Assembly: GCA_036343175.1 (NCBI GenBank)
Contig: JAZASR010000042.1
Location: 1 to 16,775 of the forward strand
Direction: 5' to 3'
Length of the DNA stretch: 16,775 bases
From: JAEEJA01 sp036343175
Lineage (GTDB): Bacteria; Bacillota; Clostridia; Lachnospirales; Lachnospiraceae
Positions 1-5,250 of the stretch are shown in pieces. The notes under the pieces are model-generated. The model searched no databases, was not told the origin of the DNA, and was given only the letters and a program-made list of their open reading frames with translations. Position 1 is the first letter of the stretch. Every line of letters begins with the position of its first letter. Position numbers and translations under genes: made by a program.

Positions 1-14
1 CGAGATGAAAATCA

Positions 15-159
15 TGCCTGGTAAACCAGCTTTTCAAAGCACGCAGGGCGAGCTTGTTTGAAGCATCTTCTGATATAACAGTGGTAATTGCTTTGATCAC
101 ATTCAGAAGATGCGAGTTGAAAAGCACAAGTGCTAATCAAAGAAAAGCTGGTCCAGGCA
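15..159 (+). ncRNA. Structured RNA element of unknown family (nested long stems)
   Basis: No gene fits here, but the sequence folds into a closed nested structure. The outer stem pairs TGCCTGG (15-21) with CCAGGCA (153-159). After a 3-nt bulge the stem continues with ACCAGCTTTTC (25-35) against GAAAAGCTGGT (142-152). An apical stem pairs GCATCTTCTGA (63-73) with TCAGAAGATGC (103-113) and carries a smaller stem, 81-85 with 96-100. Between the outer and apical stems lie two open strands (36-62 and 114-141). The right-hand one can form its own mini-hairpin, AGCA-CAAG-TGCT (123-134). This makes 29 perfect Watson-Crick pairs in the main stems. A long closing stem, a large internal bubble with a mini-hairpin on its 3' side and an apical hairpin recall 6S RNA, but the bubble is larger than usual and I recognise no primary sequence. 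It could also be the 3' part of a larger ornate RNA cut by the window edge. Strand is assumed from the direction of the next genes. Confidence 0.55.
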
Positions 160-176
160 CAGTTAAATATACCCTA

Positions 177-228
177 GAAATTGCCCGATATTTGCCACTC
201 ACACGTGGCAAATATCGCAGGCAATTTC
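177..228 (+). ncRNA. Long near-perfect hairpin, probable domain of the left-edge RNA
   Basis: GAAATTGCC (177-185) pairs with GGCAATTTC (220-228), and CGATATTTGCCAC (186-198) pairs with GTGGCAAATATCG (205-217). The loop is TCACAC and there is a two-base bulge (CA, 218-219). That gives 22 perfect base pairs. No T-run follows, so it is not a terminator. It lies 17 nt after the nested structure at 15-159 and directly before another hairpin, so the three are probably domains of one transcript. A DNA-level role, such as a protein-binding palindrome or the end of a small mobile element, cannot be excluded. Confidence 0.5.
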
Positions 229-229
229 C

Positions 230-255
230 AACGAATGGTGTTTACACCATTCGTT
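230..255 (+). ncRNA. Tetraloop hairpin, adjacent to the long hairpin
   Basis: AACGAATGGTG (230-240) pairs perfectly with CACCATTCGTT (245-255) around the four-base loop TTTA. The 11-bp stem starts two bases after the preceding hairpin, an arrangement that allows coaxial stacking in a folded RNA. It is followed by TTGTGACC and not by a T-run, so it does not act as a simple intrinsic terminator. Confidence 0.5.
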
Positions 256-284
256 TGTGACCAAACAGTATTGCTTACAGCTCA

Positions 285-330
285 TCCCCGCAAACCGTAG
301 GGGAGAAAAGTATATTTTTTTATAGTTTTT
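285..330 (+). terminator. Possible 3' end of the left-edge RNA (weak terminator-like hairpin)
   Basis: TCCCC (285-289) pairs with GGGGA (300-304) around a 10-nt loop. About ten bases later comes a run of seven T and then more AT-rich sequence, up to the mrnC ribosome binding site. The stem is short and the T-run is displaced, so termination here would be weak. It marks a plausible 3' boundary for the structured RNA. The AT-rich stretch 311-335 may instead carry the mrnC promoter, but I cannot pick clear -35 and -10 boxes. Confidence 0.25.
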
Positions 331-353
331 ATAGTTGAAGGAAGAAAGAGATT

Positions 354-809
354 ATGTGCGCGAACAGTTTGTATGGACTCATTCAGGACGAGTTTGGAGA
401 GAATAAGCTTGAAGCGGGCGGATATTCAGGGCTCGCGCTTGCTTACATAGGCGATGCCTTTTATGAAGTGATCGTCAGGACATGCGTTATGAGGGATGTT
501 AAGAAAAAGGTGAATGTTCTGCACAGGGAAGCAACCCAATATGTAAGGGCGGGATTCCAGGCAAAGCTCATAAAGACGATCGAGGATGAACTGACTCGGG
601 AAGAGGCCGATATATATCATAAAGGGCGCAACGCCCAGAGTCATACCATGGCAAAGAATGCCTCTGCTGCAGAATACAGGCTTGCGACAGGATTTGAAGC
701 GGTAATGGGATATCTGTACATGCAGAATAACGAGAAAAGAGCTTTAGAACTAATTAAGCTTGGATTCCGGAGAGTCAATGAGAGGGAAAATGATGAAGGA
801 AAGAAATAA
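354..809 (+). CDS. mrnC: Mini-ribonuclease III (23S rRNA maturation)
   Basis: A 151-residue RNase III-fold nuclease without a double-stranded-RNA-binding domain, the usual size for the family. Family members process the ends of 23S rRNA precursors in Firmicutes. Visible motifs are YIGDAFYE (residues 31-38, with the catalytic Asp at 34), the QYVRAGFQA segment (62-70), HKGRNAQ (89-95) and YRLATGFEAVMGYLY (108-122, with the conserved Glu at 115). The ATG at 354 follows the purine-rich ribosome binding site GAAGGAAGAAAGAG. rlmB begins inside its 3' end. In B. subtilis the gene sits between cysS and rlmB. Here no cysS is visible upstream, where a structured RNA region lies instead. Family assignment is secure. 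Confidence 0.95.
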   Translation: MCANSLYGLIQDEFGENKLEAGGYSGLALAYIGDAFYEVIVRTCVMRDVKKKVNVLHREATQYVRAGFQAKLIKTIEDELTREEADIYHKGRNAQSHTMAKNASAAEYRLATGFEAVMGYLYMQNNEKRALELIKLGFRRVNERENDEGKK

Positions 810-1674
810 TTATCATAGTGATAGAAAAGAAAGATCTTATGACCGTAGGATAAGGAATGAGAGATCTTCGCGCAATAATGCTGAATATGATGGCCAGGGT
901 CCTGAAGATACTGACATGGATGAGGAGAACGCATCGTCGTATATTGAGGGCAGAAATCCGGTAATAGAGGCTATGAGAGCAGGTACGACCATCGATAAGC
1001 TTTTTGTCCTCGAAGGCTTGAGGGACGGACCGATTAGTTCGATCCTGAGGCTTGCAAAGAAAAATGATGTAGTTGTGAATTTTGTGTCAAAGACGCGCCT
1101 GGATCAGATGTCAGTGACAGGCAGCCATCAGGGTGTAATAGCCCAGGCAGCTGCTTTTCATTATTCTGAAATAGATGATATATTTGCAAGAGCTGAGGAA
1201 AAAAAGGAAGATCCCTTTATCGTTCTCTGTGATAATATAGAGGATCCGCATAACCTTGGATCTATCATAAGGACTGCCGATCTTGTCGGCGCTCATGGAG
1301 TTATCATTCCAAAAAGACATGCTGTCGGCATCACACCTGTTGTATTGAAGGCATCTGCCGGAGCAGTGGAATATCTTCCGGTCGTTAAGGTAACAAATAT
1401 TTCAAAGACTATTGAAGCATTAAAGGACAGGGGTCTCTGGTTCGCGGCTGCCGATATGGATGGGGAAGTCATGTATGATGCCAATATGACCGGGCCGATA
1501 GGTCTTGTTGTTGGCAATGAGGGCAGCGGCGTTTCAAGACTTGTGAAGGAAAAATGCGATTATACAGTATCGATCCCTATGCAGGGCGATATCGATTCTC
1601 TCAATGCATCTGTAGCTATGGCAGTACTTTCTTATGAGATCAGACGTCAGAGGATGTTTTTAAGCCGGAAATAA
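790..1674 (+). CDS. rlmB: 23S rRNA (guanosine-2'-O-)-methyltransferase, RlmB/TrmH (SpoU) family
   Basis: A 294-residue SPOUT-class methyltransferase that uses S-adenosylmethionine. In the best-studied members it 2'-O-methylates G2251 in the 23S rRNA peptidyl-transferase P loop. The first ~48 residues are a highly charged, Arg/Asn/Glu-rich and probably disordered extension. The substrate-binding domain starts at YIEGRNPVIEAM (~51-62). The SpoU knot domain follows with NLGSIIRTA (155-163), VVGNEGSGVSR (240-250) and SLNASVAMAVL (270-280). Upstream in-frame TTG (760) and ATG (778) codons exist. I chose ATG 790, or equally 793, because GAGAGGG lies just before it. That gives an overlap of about 20 nt with mrnC, suggesting translational coupling. 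The enzyme family is certain; the exact modified nucleotide is inferred from orthology. Confidence 0.93.
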   Translation: MMKERNNYHSDRKERSYDRRIRNERSSRNNAEYDGQGPEDTDMDEENASSYIEGRNPVIEAMRAGTTIDKLFVLEGLRDGPISSILRLAKKNDVVVNFVSKTRLDQMSVTGSHQGVIAQAAAFHYSEIDDIFARAEEKKEDPFIVLCDNIEDPHNLGSIIRTADLVGAHGVIIPKRHAVGITPVVLKASAGAVEYLPVVKVTNISKTIEALKDRGLWFAAADMDGEVMYDANMTGPIGLVVGNEGSGVSRLVKEKCDYTVSIPMQGDIDSLNASVAMAVLSYEIRRQRMFLSRK

Positions 1675-1680
1675 TAATTT

Positions 1681-1702
1681 ATCTGATGTTTTGACATCAG
1701 AT
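1681..1702 (+). repeat. Perfect hairpin between rlmB and sigH
   Basis: ATCTGATGT (1681-1689) pairs perfectly with ACATCAGAT (1694-1702) around a TTTG loop. It is followed by CTAAAAAAG, so it is not a standard intrinsic terminator on this strand, and the opposite strand has no T-run either. A perfect TTGACA box lies in its loop and right arm (1691-1696). Confidence 0.4.
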
Positions 1703-1719
1703 CTAAAAAAGAATACAGA
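1691..1719 (+). promoter_or_regulatory. Candidate sigma-A promoter for sigH
   Basis: TTGACA (1691-1696) matches the -35 consensus exactly. At 17 bp spacing lies TACAGA (1714-1719), a weak -10 box. The -35 box sits in the hairpin 1681-1702, and the -10 box overlaps the left arm (1715-1722) of an inverted repeat whose right arm (1750-1757) lies just ahead of the sigH ribosome binding site. sigH may also be read through from rlmB, since only 94 bp and no clear terminator separate them. Confidence 0.35.
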
Positions 1720-1757
1720 TCCCTGACCTTAAACAGTCAAAAGATTAAAGGATCTGT
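1715..1757 (+). promoter_or_regulatory. Inverted repeat next to the sigH ribosome binding site
   Basis: ACAGATCC (1715-1722) pairs perfectly with GGATCTGT (1750-1757), enclosing a 27-nt loop. The right arm ends four bases before the GGGG (1761-1764) that serves as the sigH ribosome binding site. The CAGATC core also occurs in the right arm of the upstream hairpin (1699-1704), so GGATCTG could pair with either copy. This arrangement could tune sigH translation, but no function is demonstrated by the sequence alone. Confidence 0.3.
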
Positions 1758-1768
1758 CATGGGGAAAT

Positions 1769-2380
1769 ATGAAAGAAAATTTGTCAGAGACTTCCAGACT
1801 GATACCTGCTGCCAGATCAGGCGATGAAGCAGCAATGGAAGAACTTCTGTCCTCCTACAAATGGCTCGTACGCCTTATTGCAAAGCAATACTTTATGGCG
1901 GGGGCAGAGGAGGATGATCTTATCCAGGAAGGGATGATCGGGCTGTTTAAGGCTGTTCGCGACTTCGATCCCGAAAAAAATGTTCCATTTTCCAACTTTG
2001 CAGGCCTTTGTATAAGGCGTCAGATCAATAAAGCGGTCGAGAAGGCAAAGGCCGGTAAGAATGCTCCTCTCAATGAATATATATCGCTTGCCGATATAAC
2101 GGAAAACGGAGAAGTATCTGAAGAAAACATCATCGACAAGACCTCAGCAGAAAGCACTTCAAGGAATCCCCTTGATCTGCTGATAGAAAAAGAAACCCTG
2201 GAGAGGGCTGTATCTGATATCTTAAGCAGTTTAAGCTCCTTTGAACGCACTGTTTTTGAAGGCAAGCTTCATTGCTTCACGAACCGTGAGATAGCGGATT
2301 CACTATCCGTAGATGTCAGGTCCGTTGATAATGCTGTTCAGCGCATTAAAGCAAAATACAAAAAGCTTCTCCTGTTATAG
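1769..2380 (+). CDS. sigH: RNA polymerase sigma factor SigH (sigma-H/Spo0H family)
   Basis: A 203-residue alternative sigma-70-family factor. Region 2 runs from about residue 30 to 90 and includes DDLIQEGMIGLFKAVRDFD (49-67), followed by the promoter-melting stretch VPFSNFAGLCIRRQI (72-86). Region 4 is the C-terminal helix-turn-helix, with FERTVFEGK (158-166) and TNREIADSL (171-179). Length and the absence of regions 1.1 and 3 fit the sigma-H group, which in Bacillus drives transition-phase and early sporulation genes. The position after mrnC-rlmB matches the conserved Firmicutes order, although yacP is missing. The start has GGGG at short spacing. The stop codon lies inside the end of a convergent gene. 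The precise regulon in this organism is unknown. Confidence 0.88.
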   Translation: MKENLSETSRLIPAARSGDEAAMEELLSSYKWLVRLIAKQYFMAGAEEDDLIQEGMIGLFKAVRDFDPEKNVPFSNFAGLCIRRQINKAVEKAKAGKNAPLNEYISLADITENGEVSEENIIDKTSAESTSRNPLDLLIEKETLERAVSDILSSLSSFERTVFEGKLHCFTNREIADSLSVDVRSVDNAVQRIKAKYKKLLLL

Positions 2381-3235
2381 AAATTCTATTTCCGGATCTG
2401 TCTCATCATTCTTTAAACTGCGTATCATTTCTGAAAAGAAGACAAGTTTCGTCACCGCCGAACGTATCTCGCGCATAAAGTAGATATTATTCCTGGTCTT
2501 TGAACGTACGTAATTATTATTCACAAAATGCACAATGCTGCTCATCTGGGCAGCTTCCTCAAATTCTATACTGTATGGAACGAAGGCGATCCTGGACATA
2601 GGTATTCCTTTCATGCGAAGGGCATGAACTATATCGAAATCTGATTCTGCCCTATATCTGCATATAAGAAAGAAAGCCTTGTTTCCAATGGAAGAAAGAT
2701 AATTCGTTACGAAAGTCCTGTACATTTCCCTGTTTTGCAGCAGGTTTACCACTACTATATCAGCTGAGCTTATTACTATCTGCGAAGTAGTTCCCCCGAA
2801 TCTCTGAATGTCCGTAAAAGTATAGTAGAAGTATTTGTTGAGTGACTTATAGAGCTCACGATATGTGCGCGAGAACCGCTCATCAAATATCTCGGAGTTA
2901 AGTATTCTGCTTTGGGGAATGTAAATGAAATCCTTGAAATACACCTGCATACTTGCAGAAAGGATCGTTTCTTTATTGATGCGTTCGCCATTCAGTATCC
3001 TCTGCATGATGATTTCGATCCCGCGCTTATCATATACCGTGTTTTCAGCAGCTGCGCTGATCCCATATCTATTCATAAATACGCTTCCAAGGTTCAGAGG
3101 ACTGTATCCGTTTTCCAGTAGGATACAGCTGACTCTTCTGTCGAAATTTATAGCAGAGCTTAATAATGCAAGGTTAGCAGTTACGCCGACATAGCCCTTT
3201 ATATTACACGGCGGCTTCCAGAATGCAATTGTCAT
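2375..3235 (-). CDS. Divergent ParA/MinD-like protein with degenerate Walker A
   Basis: A 286-residue protein of unknown function. The N-terminus (MTIAFWKP, then GYVGVTANLALLSSAINF, then SCILLENGYSP) has the layout of a ParA/MinD/CpaE-type P-loop NTPase: a first strand, a loop followed by T-A-N-L, a helix, and a strand ending in LLEN. The canonical lysine-rich Walker A (KGGxGKT) is absent, replaced by PPCNIKGYVGVT (residues 8-19), so nucleotide binding is doubtful. A later segment, YTFTDIQRFGG, may correspond to the switch region, followed by a strand with SADIVVVNLLQN. No membrane segment is seen. The ATG follows GAAAGGCG at good spacing. The gene stands alone, convergent with sigH (6-bp overlap) and divergent from the coiled-coil gene. 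I recall similar divergent ParA-like proteins in Lachnospiraceae, but the function is not known to me. Confidence 0.75.
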   Translation of the reverse strand: MTIAFWKPPCNIKGYVGVTANLALLSSAINFDRRVSCILLENGYSPLNLGSVFMNRYGISAAAENTVYDKRGIEIIMQRILNGERINKETILSASMQVYFKDFIYIPQSRILNSEIFDERFSRTYRELYKSLNKYFYYTFTDIQRFGGTTSQIVISSADIVVVNLLQNREMYRTFVTNYLSSIGNKAFFLICRYRAESDFDIVHALRMKGIPMSRIAFVPYSIEFEEAAQMSSIVHFVNNNYVRSKTRNNIYFMREIRSAVTKLVFFSEMIRSLKNDETDPEIEFL

Positions 3236-3256
3236 ATCTTCGCCTTTCTTATGAAT

Positions 3257-3284
3257 ATTATGCTTTTCTTAAAGTAAAAAACAA
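3257..3284 (-). promoter_or_regulatory. Candidate promoter of the ParA-like gene
   Basis: On the minus strand TTGTTT (plus-strand 3279-3284) is followed after 16 bp by CATAAT (3257-3262), a 5-of-6 match to the -10 consensus. Transcription would start near 3250, about 15 nt before the ATG. The -35 box is weak (3 of 6). Confidence 0.35.
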
Positions 3285-3323
3285 TTAATGAAATTCTGCA
3301 GTTTCATTATCGGATCATCTTTA

Positions 3324-3342
3324 CAGCCGGAATATCCGGCTG
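3324..3342. repeat. GC-rich perfect palindrome in the divergent intergenic region
   Basis: CAGCCGGA (3324-3331) and TCCGGCTG (3335-3342) form an 8-bp perfect inverted repeat with a 3-nt centre. It stands out as GC-rich in AT-rich DNA. No T-run follows on either strand, so it is not a terminator. It lies upstream of the candidate promoter of the ParA-like gene and may be a protein-binding site. The 358-bp stretch 3236-3593 otherwise holds a weaker repeat (AATGAAA 3287-3293 with TTTCATT 3302-3308), the palindrome at 3449-3466 and AT-rich promoter DNA; I see no gene in it. Confidence 0.4.
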
Positions 3343-3448
3343 CCTATAAATGATTTTAAGGCGGTATTACTTAACAGTAAATCAAAATAATAAAAATCGG
3401 CATTATCAACAATGAAATATATAAATATTTGTAGATATTTTTTATAAG

Positions 3449-3466
3449 TGAACACAGATGTGTTCA
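3449..3466. promoter_or_regulatory. Operator-like palindrome upstream of the coiled-coil/SPFH genes
   Basis: TGAACACA (3449-3456) and TGTGTTCA (3459-3466) form a perfect 8-2-8 inverted repeat, the size expected for a dimeric repressor or activator. It lies about 140 bp upstream of the candidate extended -10 promoter of the coiled-coil gene. Gram-positive LexA boxes have GAAC-N4-GTTC. Here the half-sites are separated by 8 bases, so it is not an SOS box. The binding factor is unknown. Confidence 0.35.
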
Positions 3467-3585
3467 GGTTTGGTAAAAATATACAGAAATCCAGTCGGAA
3501 TTTTGTAAATTTTTTTGTGTTTTACATTTTATGTCAGTGAAAAAAGCAGCAAACAAGAATTTTTTTCGAAAATCTGAAAAAATCA

Positions 3586-3614
3586 TTTAATACATGCTTA
3601 AATTTTGGTATTAT
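3586..3614 (+). promoter_or_regulatory. Candidate extended -10 promoter for the coiled-coil/SPFH unit
   Basis: TGGTATTAT (3606-3614) is an extended -10 element (TG-n-TATTAT). A weak -35 candidate, TTTAAT (3586-3591), lies 17 bp upstream. The predicted start is near 3621, giving a leader of about 57 nt before the ATG at 3678. Confidence 0.45.
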
Positions 3615-3677
3615 AGTGTTATATGTAATCGTTGCTCCATATATAAGTTTTTAGGCGTTTTGAGAAAGGAGTATCAA

Positions 3678-4118
3678 ATGGGTCTGTTCAATAAACATAA
3701 GGAAAATGAGAATAAAAGGACTCTTATGGATCTGAAGGGAACTATTGGAGCCGCAGAAGCTTCTATCAGCAGGATAGAGAGAAGCATTTCAGAGCTTAAG
3801 TCGGATGCGGAAAAGTTTGAAAAGTATTCGGAAAAGGCTTCTCAGGATGGTCAGGAAGCTGATGCTGCCGCATTTCTTGAAAAGAGCAGGAAAGCGCTCT
3901 CGGGTGCTGAAGAGCTTAGTGCTTCACTGGCCGCATATAAGGAAAAGAAAGCCGCTCTTGAAGAGTCTTATAACAAACTTTCCGGTTTCAATGATGGATC
4001 AGGAAGCGGAGCAGATGAAAAAAGCCTGCAGAGACTCATAGATGAGGCGGAAGCGGAAGCGGAGCTTTTGAAGTCTCATGAAGATGATATTAATGAGCTT
4101 GCAAAGAAATATATGTAA
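3678..4118 (+). CDS. Small coiled-coil protein of unknown function, partner of the SPFH gene
   Basis: A 146-residue, strongly helical and charged protein. I chose ATG 3678 because AAAGGAG lies eight bases before it; the longer reading from 3594 has no ribosome binding site and an unrelated Cys/Tyr-rich start. After the start MGLFNKHKENENKRT, residues ~20-95 show heptad-like alternation of Leu/Ile/Ala with Glu/Lys/Ser, consistent with long coiled coils. A Gly/Ser-rich hinge (GSGSGADEK) follows, then a final acidic helix ending ELAKKYM. No signal peptide, membrane segment or catalytic motif is visible. The next gene encodes an SPFH/zinc-ribbon protein, and the pairing recalls B. subtilis pspA-ydjGHI, where a coiled-coil PspA is encoded next to YdjI. 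The protein is much shorter than PspA (~220 aa), so it is at most an analogue. Confidence 0.8.
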   Translation: MGLFNKHKENENKRTLMDLKGTIGAAEASISRIERSISELKSDAEKFEKYSEKASQDGQEADAAAFLEKSRKALSGAEELSASLAAYKEKKAALEESYNKLSGFNDGSGSGADEKSLQRLIDEAEAEAELLKSHEDDINELAKKYM

Positions 4119-4216
4119 AAAAGGTCTGTATCAGACCATTTACAAATAAAACTTTTTTTAGAGGAAAAATGTCTGTTCACATGGACAGAGAGCTTAATGC
4201 GAAAGGAGCTTTTATT

Positions 4217-5194
4217 ATGGGGATTTTTAGGAAACAGTTTGAGGACGTCGTAGAGTGGAAAGAGTTTTCAGAAGATCAGCTTTTCTGGAAATGGCCTCAC
4301 AATGAGATCAAGAAAGGTTCCAAGCTCATTATCAAGCCTGGTCAGGATGCGATATTTTTAAAAGACGGTGTTATTGAGGGCGTATTTAAGGATGAAGGAA
4401 AGTATGATATCGATTCCGAGATCATCCCTGTACTTTCTACGCTTAAAGGCTTCAAGTATGCATTTGACACAGGCATGAGGGCTGAGGTCCTTTTTATTAA
4501 TACAAAAGAATTCATAATAAAATGGGGTACACAGAATCCGGTAAATATCCCTTCCGATAAGGTGCCGGGAGGCATACCTGTAAGAGCCAATGGTACCTGC
4601 AATTTGAAGGTGGACGATTATACTGCTCTTATCGACAATATTGCCGGTGTTAAGGATACATATACTTCAGACGATCTTCGCCTGAGAATTACAGCAGTTC
4701 TTTCCCAGCTCCTTATGAAGCACATCACAAAGGAAGGGAAGGATATGTTCAATCTGCAGGCATCTGCAGATGAGATAGGAAAGGGCATTGCAGATGATCT
4801 CGATATGACGCTCTCTAAGGATGGCATAAAGGTAACAAGATTCAATGTTATGAGCTTCAGTTATCCGGAAGAGATCCAGAAGATGGTTACAAGGGCTGCA
4901 GCCCAGTCAATGGTCGGAGATACCTCAAAGTATACGAACCTTACTATGGTGGATGCTATGGCTGACGGCAAGATGAATGGAGGTTCCACTGCAAGCGGAA
5001 TGGCAGAGATGATGGTAGGCATGCAGGTCGCTAACAATATGCTCAATAATATGAATGCTTCCAATAACGCATCTGCCGCTAATGTCGGACAGGCACAGAA
5101 CCTTTCAGGAGCATATCCGAAGTTCTGCCCTAACTGCGGAAAACCTGTTAACGGCAGCAAATTCTGCCCTGAGTGTGGAGCTAAGCTCGCCTGA
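4217..5194 (+). CDS. SPFH-like (YdjI / virion-core family) protein with C-terminal zinc ribbon
   Basis: A 325-residue protein. Residues ~5-235 match the SPFH/band-7-like family often annotated as virion core protein or YdjI: MGIFRKQFEDVVEWKEF, WKWPHNEIKKGSKLIIKPGQ, a middle GTQNPVNIPSDKVPGG, and FNVMSFSYPEEIQKM. A Met/Asn/Ala/Gly-rich linker (~245-300) leads to a zinc ribbon with paired Cys at 304/307 and 317/320 (CPNC...CPEC). Start choice: ATG 4217 has AAAGGAG eight bases upstream and gives the family-typical N-terminus; an in-frame ATG at 4169 with GAGG would add 16 unrelated residues. Family members are linked to membrane-stress responses with PspA-type proteins. A membrane-associated scaffold role is inferred. 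A short hairpin (4123-4137) lies between the two genes, but no clear terminator. Confidence 0.82.
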   Translation: MGIFRKQFEDVVEWKEFSEDQLFWKWPHNEIKKGSKLIIKPGQDAIFLKDGVIEGVFKDEGKYDIDSEIIPVLSTLKGFKYAFDTGMRAEVLFINTKEFIIKWGTQNPVNIPSDKVPGGIPVRANGTCNLKVDDYTALIDNIAGVKDTYTSDDLRLRITAVLSQLLMKHITKEGKDMFNLQASADEIGKGIADDLDMTLSKDGIKVTRFNVMSFSYPEEIQKMVTRAAAQSMVGDTSKYTNLTMVDAMADGKMNGGSTASGMAEMMVGMQVANNMLNNMNASNNASAANVGQAQNLSGAYPKFCPNCGKPVNGSKFCPECGAKLA

Positions 5195-5250
5195 GGGCTG
5201 TGATACTTAATTTTTGTGCCCCGTAATTTAATGAAAGGTTTTTGTTTATA

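Noticed and set aside
54..260. 68-residue open frame across the left-edge hairpins
   Set aside because: Its peptide has no recognisable pattern, there is no ribosome binding site, and the frame runs through inverted repeats that explain the sequence better as RNA structure.
1..305. tmRNA, RNase P RNA, SRP RNA or group II intron end
   Set aside because: I found no tag-peptide ORF or tRNA-like CCA end, no RNase P core sequences, no SRP Alu motif and no domain V hairpin.
1681..1705. Intrinsic terminator after rlmB
   Set aside because: The hairpin is perfect but is followed by an A-run and not a T-run; the opposite strand has no T-run after it either.
3449..3466. LexA (SOS) box
   Set aside because: The half-sites GAAC and GTTC are present but are separated by eight bases instead of four.
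3594..3677. Upstream extension of the coiled-coil protein
   Set aside because: No ribosome binding site precedes 3594, the added residues overlap the likely promoter, and AAAGGAG directly supports ATG 3678.
4123..4137. Terminator between the coiled-coil and SPFH genes
   Set aside because: The 6-bp stem with a 3-nt loop is short and is followed by ATTTACAAATAAAAC, not an immediate T-run; at most it is a weak pause or processing site.
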